A program made the position numbers and the translations under genes. Shown here in pieces: positions 22,565 through 34,591 of a DNA stretch of 64,000 bases (position 1 is the first letter of the stretch; each line of letters opens with the position of its first letter). The notes under the pieces were generated by a model. The model saw only the letters and a program-made list of their open reading frames with translations. It searched no databases and was not told the origin of the DNA. Origin of the DNA: Whitmania pigra (taxonomy: Eukaryota; Annelida; Clitellata; Hirudinida; Haemopidae); NCBI GenBank assembly GCA_021613335.1, contig JAJTWR010000047.1:1-64000 (forward strand), written 5' to 3'.

Positions 22565-22820
22565 TGCTTCGCTTGGCTTGACTGATCCAAGAAGACAAAA
22601 AACACGTGGTGTGTTTTCGCCGACGAGCGATAATAACGACACTACTGCCGAGCGAATTGAATTTTGTAATCCTTAAATAAAATGTACTATTAAGTGATTT
22701 TGATTGTAATACTTTAAAATGATGTTACTCCACATGAAGTATGAATTTTATTTTGCTTAAAGTTAGTTCTTTATGAGTGTTGAATTTAAGTATTCTCATC
22801 TTTTGATTGACCTGAAAGTT
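22565..22820 (+). repeat. Segmental duplication, copy 2, distal block
   Basis: It matches 8975-9215. Here it lies about 270 bp after the end of the CTLD block, against almost 2 kb in copy 1. Confidence 0.8.
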
Positions 22821-22824
22821 TCAA

Positions 22825-23559
22825 TTCTGTCATTAAGATAGTTTAAAGTTGTCATCTTGGAGCCTTACGATACCAGTTTTCATAAATTGTAGTCGCATAA
22901 TTAACTCATGTTGATTCCCGGACCTCTTGGATGGTTGGTTGGTTCTTTATTAAAGTTTATTTCATAACTAGATGATTAGGACGGAACCTCTTGGAACATA
23001 ATTTGTTCATTTTAAATACTTGCGAGGAGAATGATTATGTGTGCTACTAATTTTTTTTTAGGACCTTTGAGGTGGTGTCATGTTGATTGGATTTTGAAAA
23101 TATTTACAGTGTGCTAAATTAAATTTTGATTTGCAAATTTACTTTTCGTTTGAGAAGGGTTGAAACAAATCATAATGCTTCTTAAAACTTGCAGTCTGCG
23201 ACAGAAATGGACACGGTTAGCATCAGAAAATAAAAATTATGCTTTCTGGAGTGTTAACACCAGTTGGTCACCATAACTAAGAAGAGCTTTGTAAGAGTAT
23301 AGCCATAACTCAGTGTGAAATCGCGTTTCTGACTCTTTACAGAAACATTAGTGGTAAGCATTACAAAGCTTATCACATAAATTTTAACGTTCATAAATTT
23401 TAAATTTTACCAAAATGATTTAGCCAATCAATTTTATTCGGATTCATTAAAACAATTTAATTCGTAGAACTAATAATAACCACATGATTCTAAATAGCGT
23501 TTCACTTTCAATAGGTAAATAGCCACATTATCGTTTTATCCATTTAAAGCCACACCCTC
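22825..23559. other. AT-rich DNA upstream of the DALRD3 homologue
   Basis: No repeat or gene is recognised. It should include the promoter and 5' UTR of the gene starting at 23560, but I see no convincing core promoter element. Confidence 0.5.
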
Positions 23560-26500
23560 ATGGATCTTACACTCGAAATTAAAACATCGTTGAGTGACTG
23601 TGCTGAGAAGTTGAAATGTATTAAAGTTACCAATGCCAATCGTAACAACGATGATTATCACTTGTACACCGATGAACTATCAGACAGTGCCATTGGGAAT
23701 TTCATCAAAGTAGGTTTTTGTAGAATGCAGATGTAAACATTTTGATTTTTTTATGAATGTTTACATACCGCTATTTATTTTAGAGTTGAAACACATAGGT
23801 TGAATTTACTGAAGCTCATTAAACGCAAAAATGTTTGCTCGTTGCAGAAAGTGAATTTTGTTGAAGAGTTGTCGAAAGAGAGCCATGGCAAATATCGCCT
23901 CAAATTAAAGAGACCGCAAATTTTAAAAGCCGTTATTTCACGAGTTTATAAGGAATCTACAAAATATGGTCAAATCAATGAGGGTGAGAAACACAGAAAG
24001 GCTTTTGTAAACATTCCCAATCTTGATGAAGTGGAGAATGGTTCTCTTGATGATCTCAGGTCACTTTACATAGTTTCTCTTCTCACAAAGCTACTGCTTG
24101 CAAACAGGTTAAATTATCTTCTTTCTGTTATTATTTTCAGTTGAAAAACTTGAAATTGTTGATTAAAGTGAACATTAATTTGGTTTCAAAATGCAACAAA
24201 TTAAAAAGTAATTGCAAAAGTATACATCGTTATGTCTCAATTGTTGCTTGAAGTCTCAAGCATCTTTGGACAACATAAGTTACAAATCACATTAATTGAT
24301 TAATCCAAGCTTTGGTTAATTAAATTTGTTTCCAATTCATATTCCAGTTATGAAGTCACCTTAGTTCCAGAAAGTGATGTCAACATTTTGGAAGGTTACA
24401 TCGAGCAAATGCTTGGTGGCACACTAAGAAGAAAATTAGGTTCAAATGATGACAACCCAGTGATCAACAGCTTTGAGAATGGAGATAAAGCTTCACTTTC
24501 TGACTGGTTTGGAAAAGTAAAAAATAAACTTCAAAATGACAAGGATTTATACGAAATATTGGATGAAGTTGATGAGGCGACAAAAGAAAAAGTTGAAAAA
24601 CTGAAGATAAATCTCAAGCAATTCATTGAGGATGAAAACCTAATTGGAAAGTTCAGTGCCAATGTCAATGTGCTGATGTGTTAGTTTGCATTTGGTTCCA
24701 ATTCACAAACTCGGCATGTTCATTTGAACTACCTATTGTTTGGTTGATTGTTATTAATTAATTGAAATTTCTGAGTCTAAATATTAATTATTTAGTTGAC
24801 AATCCTAAAAATGATTTGTAAAATGATTTTATTATTTATTATTTTATTGTTAGGAACAACAACATCAATGATATTATTAACAGTAATAATAATAATAATA
24901 ATAACAACAACAAAACAATCACAACAAAATAAAAATAATAATAAAAATAATATAATAATAATAACAATAATAATGACAATTTCTACATAATAATTATTTC
25001 AGTGTCCCCTGGTGACAGAAGTGTGAAGCAGCTGTTTGATCTCGAAAATGCTGTGAAAAGTGAGTGATTTAAACATTGGACGTCACAAATTGAAATTCAA
25101 ATGCCACTTTTGAAATTTTGAAGCATGGAAAAGTTTCTTTAATTGAACTTTAAAACCCTGCCACATTCTGATTAAATTTAAGATCATGATTTCAACTTTG
25201 GAGAAACATTTGTTAAATTTATATATGTGGCACTTATGGCAATAAAACAATGTGAATGCTGCCATCTCTGCACACAAGAAGGAGCACAACCTTCTGAGCT
25301 AACTCGCACAAAAATGTCTCATATTCATGAGTTTCATTCATATAAATGAGTTTCATACATATAAATGAGTTTCATTCATATTCGTTGACTGGTTCACAGA
25401 ATGTGAGGATGTCTTGCCTGCCTCTTGCATCCATGTCGTCCACAACAGGAATTACTTGCACCAGCAGAAGATGGAAGTTATGTGGCGGATGATGAATGGG
25501 AGGGTCCATCAATCAATCAAACAGGTGGGCACGCCTTATGGGGTGTTTGATTGGACAGTCGCATATTTAATATGAATAATTGAGAATATTATTGAGAGCA
25601 ATCGTTCTTATATTTCCTAACGCGTTGGATCACGTATGTCTTTAGATTTAAAGCTGATCTCCCCTATTAGGAGTGTTATTTTAATATAATTGTTTTGTTA
25701 TTAATTATGCTAATGTTTAATTTAAAATAACCCACTCATGTTTTATTCAGCACCATCTCATTTATTCGAGGGTCTCTGCAGATGATGAAAACAATCGAGA
25801 ATCCAATCCTGCAAAAATCCTCAGGTTGGCTTTGTTTGTTCATATCCGTATTCGCATTTACATTCGTATTCATATCCATATCTATATTCATATTCGTATT
25901 CATATCTATATTCATATTCGTATTCATATTCCTGATGACATTCTAAATGCTGTTGATGACATGCGAACATCACGACGACAAAGACATTGGTAGTAATGGC
26001 AACGGTGACAATGGTTGTAATTAAAAGCACTCATTGACATTTCGCTGCCTGTTTGCAGGACTCGGAAGTTGCAGATCGCGTCGGCATTCAGATCGAAATA
26101 CGGAGAGAAGAAGGCAGGTGAGGAGCCTAATCATCTTTTTTCCTTTCCATCATCTTTTTTTAATGGCAGAGTTTTATATGGTATTAATTATTATTTAGTA
26201 TTAATTTTTATTTAGTATTAATTGTTATTTGGTATTAATTATTATTAATTATCAGCACTTTTCAAACATTACATTTTCATTTGCCAAACAGAAACAAATT
26301 AATTATCATTATAATCATCATCATCATCGATTAAACATTGCACAATCATGTCAGAATTCCTGTTGGAGCATATCTCTCCATACATTCAATACTTAAAACT
26401 GATATAAATTGGTGCACAACACAAGATTCCTCAACCTAATTTAAACCTACTCCTGCTTTATCAGCCTTCTTCACTGATGAAATGATGGAAAGAATGGCCA

Positions 26501-28435
26501 AAGCTTCACTGAGGTTTGAATTCATGAGCATCAAACCAACACTCGAGGTTTGCATTGATTGAGTTGATTTGTTTTTCTTCATTTGCATGTTTCATTTTTG
26601 TTGCCTTGAAGCAAATGGCTTGCGTTCATACTTGCCTTCGTTGAATTGTCTCCGGTTTTGGATAGTCGTTAATGTAATGAATTGTGAATAAAAGGTACAT
26701 TAGCCAGTTAATTTATGTTATGTGATGATTGATATTTAAATTTTGTTATTTTTAATTAATTAATTAATTATCGCTGTTTAACTGAGGCCAATCAAAACTG
26801 CTTCATTAGATATAATTAATCCTCGTGAGCTACTTTAGAAGTGATACTCTTATTTGTTCATCATGTGTTCACAGTTTCAGTCTTTCATACCACTCATTGT
26901 CACGGACATTTTGTTCAATTCACAGACAAAAATCTCCGTCAACAACAGCTGTTTTGAAGACAGAAACGGTGTCTTCATTTTCTACAACTATGCCAGAATA
27001 TCAACGATGCTCGACAAGTTCCAGAGACTTGTTGAGGAAGGTGAGTGTTGTTGGAGCAGATCGTTGTTAGCAACTGTCGTAGTGCGATTGTTGTTTATGC
27101 TTATTCTTATGCACTTTATGTTTATAATGTGTTGTTGGCCACCATAATTATGAAAAATGTAAGTTCAAAGTACTTCAAATTTTGAGCTTATTCATGAAAG
27201 AAGTAAGGAACTAAATCCTTAGTTTAAGCAGTTGATTAAGAGTTATGAGGATGATTAGGTAGGTTAGGAGTTCAATTCCTGGCATGTTTCTGAAGCATAC
27301 GAGGTTGAGATGGATGCGAGTGCTGTCATGAAATATGACCTTAACATTACGACCTCTCAAAGTTATCATAACTATATTATAATTTATTACATTTACTAGG
27401 TCATTATCCTCCTCTGCCTTCAGTTGAAGAAATAGACTTTTGTTGTCTCAGGCAAGAGGTGAGAAATCATTCAGATATGCATGTTGCAACTTTAAATACT
27501 TAATAATAATAAATAATAATTATAATAATATAAGCCAGTACTTAGCAAAATTAAACAAGCTTGTTGATTTTTTATAACCACTCACTTGAAATTGTCAACA
27601 ATTGATGACAACAACAACAAAACAAACAGGAAGAGTGGAGGATGTTGTTCAACTACATCCTTGAATATCCTTCCATCATCAGAGATTCAGTGACGAGAGA
27701 CGACACGGGTTCAATAAAGAACGTCGCCATGCAAAAGGTGGGTTTGGATGCATTTACTGAACAATAAGCTTGCATTTACATATTAAGTATTGATTATAAT
27801 GTATGCATTTACATATTAAGTATTGATTATAATGTATGCATTTACATATTAAGTATTATTTATTATGTAAGCACCCAAATATTAAGTATCTTTCTTTTGA
27901 TAAATATTTTGATGTCATTTTAATGTTGTATTTACATTCTGATGTTAATGACAACATTCCAGATATGCCAGTTTCTTTCAAGCATGTCAAATTCCTTCAG
28001 CAAATACTACAGCAAGACACACATCCTTACGGTAGGATGGACATTTTTTCACTATATATACACAGCATATTATTCATTCATAGTAAAATATTCATTTTTA
28101 AATTCAACAACAATTACCAGTTTAAGCATTGCAACTAATTGACCTCTTATTATTTACATAATTGCTTGTAATTCCTTACTGATTACAAACTACCATGCTG
28201 ATGGGTTAATAAACACAATTTATGTCAGCCCTGTATGACTCAGCTGGTTTACTATTTGTAGTGACCAGTGATGATGAATCACCCTTTCTAACCAATACAT
28301 TAACTTTCACTTTAGGACCCATTACCTCACCTGCTCATGACCATGCAAGCTCGTCTATACCTGGTCAGGTCAATCAAACAGGTATATGACAATGCCCTGA
28401 TTCTCCTCTCCATAGAGCCTCTGCACAGATTGTAA
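23560..28435 (+). CDS. DALRD3: DALRD3 homologue (DALR anticodon-binding domain protein), 13 exons
   Basis: The exons are 23560-~23715, ~23786-24107, 24348-24679, 25003-25059, 25400-25524, 25751-25824, 26059-26117, 26465-26547, 26875-27040, 27400-27458, 27630-27737, 27963-28031 and 28316-28435. From exon 3 on, all junctions are GT/AG with consistent phase. The product is about 570 residues, near the size of the vertebrate protein. Diagnostic segments are CIHVVHNRNYLHQQKMEVMW, GVFIFYNYARISTMLDKF, GHYPPLPSVEEIDF, and the C-terminal DALR domain FSKYYSKTHILT-DPLPHLLMTMQARLYL. DALRD3 is an arginyl-tRNA-synthetase-like protein without the catalytic core. In human cells it supports m3C modification of certain arginine tRNAs with METTL2. 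The exon 1-2 junction is uncertain. Confidence 0.85.
24840..24985. repeat. AAT/AAC-rich microsatellite in DALRD3 intron 3
   Basis: AATAATAAC and AAAATAATA units run up to just before the exon 4 acceptor at 25002. Confidence 0.8.
25840..25935. repeat. ATTCAT/ATTCGT hexanucleotide repeat in DALRD3 intron
   Basis: TATTC(A/G)TATTCATATC units with an approximate 18-bp higher period begin just after the exon 6 donor at 25825. Minus-strand Tyr/Glu and Asn/Met-rich frames are artefacts. Confidence 0.85.
27768..27868. repeat. Tandem repeat, three copies of about 35 bp
   Basis: The unit GCATTTACATATTAAGTATT plus GATTATAATGTAT occurs three times, the last copy diverging at its end. It lies in the intron before DALRD3 exon 12. 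Confidence 0.9.
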
Positions 28436-28449
28436 ACTTATTATTGATA

Positions 28450-28455
28450 AATAAA
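28450..28455 (+). promoter_or_regulatory. Polyadenylation signal of DALRD3 homologue
   Basis: AATAAA lies 15 bp after the stop codon and is the first such hexamer on the strand. A close alternative is not excluded. Confidence 0.55.
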
Positions 28456-29699
28456 GCTCTATTGAGACAATGGGATCAATCATTGTTTATCTAGTCTATC
28501 CATCATGTTTGGGGAAAATGTTGAAAAATATCTAAGAGGATGCATGCTAGAACACATCGGCATAACTTCAATTGCATGCTTGTTTCTTCAATTTGGAGAC
28601 ATAGCCAATGAAAGTGAGAGAAATAAATAAGATAAGAAACAAATTAATTAATAAGACAAGAAACAAATTAATTAATTTGTAAAAAGTGTCAAATCGAAAC
28701 TCGGAAAGGCTCCAAAACAAAGTTGAGAGTTGTCATACTGAACATAATCAGTTAATATTATTGATGGTGATCGTTCAATCAAATCATTGAAATGAATGGG
28801 ACGATATTTATTGTCTCGTAGAATATGAATTGCGATGTGCACTACAGTCTAACAGAACCTTAAAACAATATCAAAAACAAAATATTCGTAAATTAAAGCC
28901 TTAATAAATATTGAGTATTTACAATTCTAATGGTACTTTATTGATCTAAAATGTCGATAGTGATACAGAACATTGATGATGACAACGACGAGCTGTCAAC
29001 GATATTAACTAAATTGAAAGGGTATTGGCAGACGATATTTTGATATCTCAAAGTAGGTAGACATCTAAAAATAGGGAAAATGCATCAATTGCTCTAAAGT
29101 ATGCAACAATGATTGGTGACTGCATCAACAATTAAATTATATTCAGAATAGTTTAAATTATCTTTAAAACAACAGCAACAACAACAAGCGAAAGCGCAAC
29201 AAACAGAAGAACTTCACCTGAGGAAAAAGGATCACTAAAAAGTTGAGCTGTGAAATGATGACGAACAAAAACATGTAATTTTTAAATAATTAAAAAATTT
29301 ATAAATACATACAATAAACATGTTAAGAATCACTTAATAATAATAATCAATGATTTAATGACAAAAAATGAACACAAATGTTCTGTGTATGTTTCCAAGA
29401 AGAAAATATCTGAATATTTGTTTTAAACCACATTCCTATGTAAATCTCTGCAAGACAAACCTGTATAAAGTTGACATGAATATGCTTAATATTAATAAGC
29501 TGCTTTTGGAAGGGAATTGAATAATTGCATAACAATTATGGAAATGAAGCACACTATGGGCTGTTGAAGGGTGAAAATTATAGTAAGCAAGTTAGGAAGA
29601 GCTAATTTTAAGGAACAGTCACCATAATAATCACTTTGATTAAGATTAATTAATTAATACAAATATTCATTTTAATCAATTAGTTAATACAAATATTCA

Positions 29700-29798
29700 T
29701 CATAATTAATTAATACAAAAATTAAGTTTAACTAATTAATACAAAAATTAAGTTTAACTAATTAATACAAAAATTAAGTTTAACTAATTAACATTGCA
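29700..29798. repeat. Tandem repeat of about 27 bp
   Basis: Three near-identical copies of ACTAATTAATACAAAAATTA plus AGTTTA are preceded by two diverged ATACAAATATTCAT units. Confidence 0.85.
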
Positions 29799-30904
29799 AT
29801 TATAGCCACTTCAGAAAACTCAGTAAAAAGAAATGGTGCAAAAAAAGCTCTGATGTGCAAAAACTGACAGCTGTGACTGTAAGACAATAACGTCTGCAAA
29901 ACAAAAACTTAGTGCTAGATTCGCAATCGTTCTCGTTAAGCCAGCCATCATACTAGTGATAGACAAAACAACGGTTCTAAATGGAAAATAACAGAGACAA
30001 TGCCTGGTCATGCACTTTACAATTCATCTTGGCAACGGGATCTTACAGTAACACATTAATATTAATTATTTAGACATTGCAATTAATCAGAAATTATAAA
30101 ACACAATAATATCCAATTAGAAATGTTGGCAACTGGGTAAAAATAACTAAAAAATATTAGTAAATTTTGATTTGCGAACAAATATTTTTCAGCAATCCAC
30201 CTTTCCAAGGAATAATTCGCACAATCACGAAACCAACGCAAAGTCATGTGAAGATAATTGTTCGAATAATAACAACATTAATAGCATGGCAATTCATCTC
30301 AACCTGGTTATGCAATCAGCATCACCTAAATCATCATCATGTTAACAAAATCATAATTTATTCATGCATAGATATAATGACTCCATAGCAACTCCAATAA
30401 GGTTCTTGTGCAGATGACAGAATATCATTAGATAACAACAATGTGTCACAAAGATATTGTTTATCAAACAAAACACCTTAATAGCCCTGCAAACAGAAGC
30501 AATGTTTGTTAATAATCATCATCATGACCACCATAACAACTTCTTATGCTGCTACATTTAACTCTCCAATAATCTTGGAACAACAAATAATGGGTGAGTA
30601 TCTACAACAACCACAACAATTCTATTAGCAACATCAACTACAACAACTCCACTAACAGCAACAACCAATAAGTAATACTGGCACTAAAGTAAGATGATGA
30701 TGGCAATTGTAGTGTCGTTGGAATGTCTACCAGCAGTTGGACATCATGATTAACATTCTGAAGTTAGAGATTCATCCCACAAATTCACATTCGTTATCAG
30801 ATTCCATTCCATAGATTATAGCTTAGATTCTAATTAACATACCTGGTGATAATTAATAAATAATCAATAACAAGTTGACTACACATTAATCGACAGCTAG
30901 GAGG

Positions 30905-30946
<42 letters not shown>

Positions 30947-30950
30947 TAAT
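30905..30950. repeat. (AAT)n microsatellite
   Basis: AAT units run for about 40 bp in the interval between convergent genes. Confidence 0.9.
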
Positions 30951-31092
30951 AACTAATTCACATATTAATTAGGTTAATAATAATACCAACAACATCAATA
31001 ACAACAATAATAATTAAGTGATATATTCATGTAAATGGCCATTGATGGTAAGAGAGGGTATTACATTAAGTGGTTGTTGGTCAACAAAACTG

Positions 31093-33828
31093 CTACAACA
31101 TGTCGAGAATCTTCGATGTTTTCCATTGTTTTGCACTTCCTCTCATCTCCTTCATCATTCTCTCCATATGAAGCTTCATTGTCCTGATGATCAACATCAA
31201 CATCACCATCATCACCATTAGCATCACCATCATCATCATCATTTATTTATTTGAAGAAATGAAAATTTGAAATTACTATTATTATTAATGTTATTGCATT
31301 ATTATTGATACAGAGAATTCATAAAGATATAATTATAATTGTTGAAATAATTTCAAAAATAACCATATCAAAACGGTTTTTGATAATATTCTCATTATTT
31401 TCAATAAATCATTCAAATGGATGCAGATATCATCATCAACCTGCAGCACTGGTGTAACCTTCATGACCCATATTTTCAACAACTAATAATAATAAATTAG
31501 CATATTCATCACCTTTGTCACTGATATTTACAACAGCCACCTTAATCTTTGATTACTCGCAGGTGTGCAAATCACCTGCACTCAGACTCACCTGAACTTG
31601 TCGACTATTCTGACCTCGTGGTCCTCCTCCTCTCTGTTCAACATGGTCAGGAAGTTGTCCAACTCAGGAATGCTGAACGAATCCCACTGAAATACGTTAA
31701 CCATTGATGTTAATAATTTATTCAGTTAAGTTAATTAATTAATTAGTATTAATATTAGATGTTAGTTCAAATAGTCTACTTAGTAATTCATCCATTCAAG
31801 TTAATTGTTTAATTAATATTACGTGATATTAAATTCTTTGCAATAATCAGTGCTTTTGCCATTAATAATTGATTTGCGAAAAATAAACTAGAGCCTCAGT
31901 CTGGTGGAAAAACCCACCAGGATTTCACCGGGGTCAATTTCTTGGAGTATGAACTTGTTGTTCTCGAGGGCTTCTTGTCCCTGATAGAACCAGTGAAGGC
32001 AGAGGACGAGTGGCAGCTCGTTACCGTTCAGCTTCCTCATGGCTGGGTGATTAATTATTCAAGAATTACCTTAATTATTGTTCAAATAAGCTCCTAATTA
32101 TCATTTGCACTGCCTACCATGGACATTGTCATGGATGGTACTTTTATGGTACAAGGCAAAGGTCCTTGGATCATTGGCAATACAGAATTTCCTTAGCAGC
32201 AACTCGATGACATCGTCAGCCGTTGTGTTGCTAATGGCAACGTTAAGACATAAAAATAATCGACACAGAGAAACATAGAGTTTGGTCCAACTAATAATCA
32301 GTCTAAAGCATAGTCTCCAATTCTGGAAAACATAACTTTAGTTACTTTAGTAATAACATCTTCGAGAAGCAATTTAAAAAGCAAATGAATAATTAACCAA
32401 CTCATTAATATGCACGAGCTTTGACGTGTCCCGAGGCAGCTGGAAAGAGGTCTTGTAGGTGTGAAGATGGGGCGAGTCATCGTCGCTGTCAGAATTTGGG
32501 GGCGGAGCTGAGACGCAGGTGATTGGTCGGAATAGGTTCATGTGAACCCTTATCGACCCCTCAAGTGAGTCAGGATGCTAGAGGAGGAAGGACACAACTG
32601 AACTTTTACCCTCAGATCAATCAAAATTGCAATAATAAATCAACAAAGTTTATAATTATAATTAAAATGACATATTAAACGAACAATGTTTAATGATTCA
32701 ATGAGATCAGTGAATCCAATGACTCATTTGCTGATGCAAATTTAAATAATAAATTTCACAAATATTTGATGAATTAAATTAAATCATCATAATCTAATGT
32801 ATTAGCATAAAACATATGAAGTATAATATATATGAACTAAACAAAATATAAACAAAAACAGCTGACCAGCTTGAGATAGAGGCCATGATTGTTCTCATTG
32901 AACGAGTTGATCCTGGCTTTGAACTCTTCTTCCGATTCCATGGAAAAGAGAGACGACTTGTCATCGTCATCATCATCACTATCGCGATGGACAACCTTCA
33001 TCTTCAATCTCTCTGTTGTTCTCTTCATCGATGGAGTCTCGTTGCCGACTTCGTCAACCTTCGTTTCATTAAAACGATAATTCACGATAAAGAACGGCAT
33101 TCTCAGTTGTTTTATAGCAGCAAATAAATAGAAAAGATTAACAAAGAGAAAAATAGATGAAACAATAATAATAGTAATTACTAGTATTGACAACAACAAC
33201 AACAATTATAACTGCAGGATAATTAGAATTATCAAATTGATGAGAAACCTAATCTCCTGTTAAACGTTCTTTGAAAAGCTAAGCTTAAGCAGAAGCAATT
33301 ATAACGATAACCATTACATTCTACTAGAACCCTCGCACGAATAACTACCAGGCATACGCTTACAATTTGTTCTTCGCAATACAAAGAACCAACAACATCT
33401 CGGTCTCTCTCAACTAACGGAGATGGCCAGTCTTGGACAAGCGTTCATCGTAGTCTCGTAGCGGAGCTTTCGCCCGCCCCCGAGGATTCTATCCAATTGC
33501 AGCGAAGGGCATTCGAGCACAACCTTTCCTCGACAAATCACGTGGCACGTGAAGAGGCAGACTGCGGGAAAGGAGGAGACCAATTACATTGTCGTCACGG
33601 GAATTGTAAAAATAGTGAAATTGCCAAAAATAATTTTAATAAATAATTTTAATTGAAAAAGCTCATCTGAGCAACTTTTATGCCAAAATTATTAGTATAA
33701 TAATAATTAATATAAATATAACTATGTATTATACTAAAATTATATATAATGTATTATTATTATATATATTATATATGTTATATTATTATGAAATTATATT
33801 TACAATATATAATTATATTATAATAATT

Positions 33829-33896
<68 letters not shown>

Positions 33897-34219
33897 ATAT
33901 AATAATAATATTATCATATATTGTAATTGTATTTGTTGTTATTATGATTGTTGTCACAATTATTATTATGATTATGATTACTATTATTATTATTATTACA
34001 ACATAATAATGGAAACCATCATCAACATTATATTTAGCAACTACTATCTACTGAGACACAACCTGTCTACTCGAAGTAATGTTAAAACTACCGACTCGGA
34101 CATTGGAGACAGTGTTGGTAGTAGCCAAGGATGTACTTGCCGCAGTGGTCGCACCACGTGGGCCTGTTCATTATGACCGACAGGAAGCTGTGACCATTGC
34201 TCGGAGACAAGGGACCACG
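31093..34219 (-). CDS. RASSF-family scaffold (C1-RA-SARAH), at least 8 exons, 5' exon not found
   Basis: The exons are 34096-34219, 33419-33561, 32867-33058, 32402-32577, 32118-32230, 31918-32042, 31592-31686 and 31093-31183, all with consistent phase. The first two join into a zinc-binding C1 domain with exact spacing H-X12-C-X2-C-X13-C-X2-C-X4-H-X2-C-X7-C. Then come the pre-RA segment (GSIRVHMNLFRPI), the RA domain (SKLVHIN, TTADDVIELLLRKF, MRKLNGNELPL), the SARAH-side motif WDSFSIPELDNFLTMLNREE, and the SARAH tail RTMKLHMERMMKEMR ending at a stop. In classical RASSF proteins RA binds Ras-like GTPases and SARAH binds MST/Hippo kinases. This set matches RASSF1/5-type proteins. The donor after the first C1 exon (GTCGGT) is weak. 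The N-terminal exon was not located. Confidence 0.85.
33835..33900. repeat. (TA)n microsatellite in RASSF intron
   Basis: Two TA runs are separated by ATTAC in the intron between the two C1 exons. Surrounding DNA is over 85% AT, giving meaningless Tyr/Ile frames. Confidence 0.9.
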
Positions 34220-34287
34220 CTGAAATTCAATTGCGACAAAACGGATCCATGTCAAATAAAGTTGAAATGAGTTTTATTTCTTTATTT

Positions 34288-34415
34288 AGTGGAAGCAAAG
34301 ATTGTAGATTACTAAGAGATAAATTACTTCAGGGACTCAAAGTTAACCACGTACAAGAGAGAGAGAATCTGACTAAATGGCTTTCTAGTCAAAATCAAGC
34401 TCATATAAATCAGGT
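34288..34415 (+). other. Candidate orphan coding exon
   Basis: A strong acceptor (TTTCTTTATTTAG) and donor (CAG|GTAATA) flank a stop-free, helix-like frame (DCRLLRDKLLQGL, ERENLTKWLSSQNQ). No neighbouring exon was found, and minus-strand genes lie on both sides. It could be chance. Confidence 0.25.
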
Positions 34416-34591
34416 AATATGAATCCCACAAAATAAGTCGTTTTGTGGTTTTTAGGAAAGTATCACAAATGGCAGTGAACAATGAATAAGAAAAATAACT
34501 AATTAATAATAAATAGAAGTCATTATGTTTATTTAATTTTAATATAAAGACACACTAAAATGCATTGACTGTCACAGAATTCAAATCATAT

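Larger units (their letters stand above)
28456..31092. other. Intergenic region between convergent DALRD3 and RASSF genes
   Basis: It is AT-rich with CAA/AAT-rich patches. A 27-30 bp unit (AATTAATACAAAAATTAAGT with TTAACT) is tandemly repeated at about 29710-29795, and an (AAT)n run lies at 30905-30945. It should hold the RASSF 3' UTR. I see no further gene. Confidence 0.6.

Noticed and set aside
25736..26030. Tyr/Glu- and Asn/Met-repeat minus frames
   Set aside because: They arise from the ATTCAT/ATTCGT repeat in a DALRD3 intron.
33538..33553. Tandem CACGTG (E-box-like) palindrome as a promoter element
   Set aside because: It lies inside the second C1 exon of the RASSF gene and encodes the zinc-binding TCHVIC region, so the palindrome is explained by coding.
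33724..34176. 150-codon Tyr/Ile-rich plus frame
   Set aside because: It is a product of the (TA)n-rich RASSF intron and crosses the antisense of the C1 exon.
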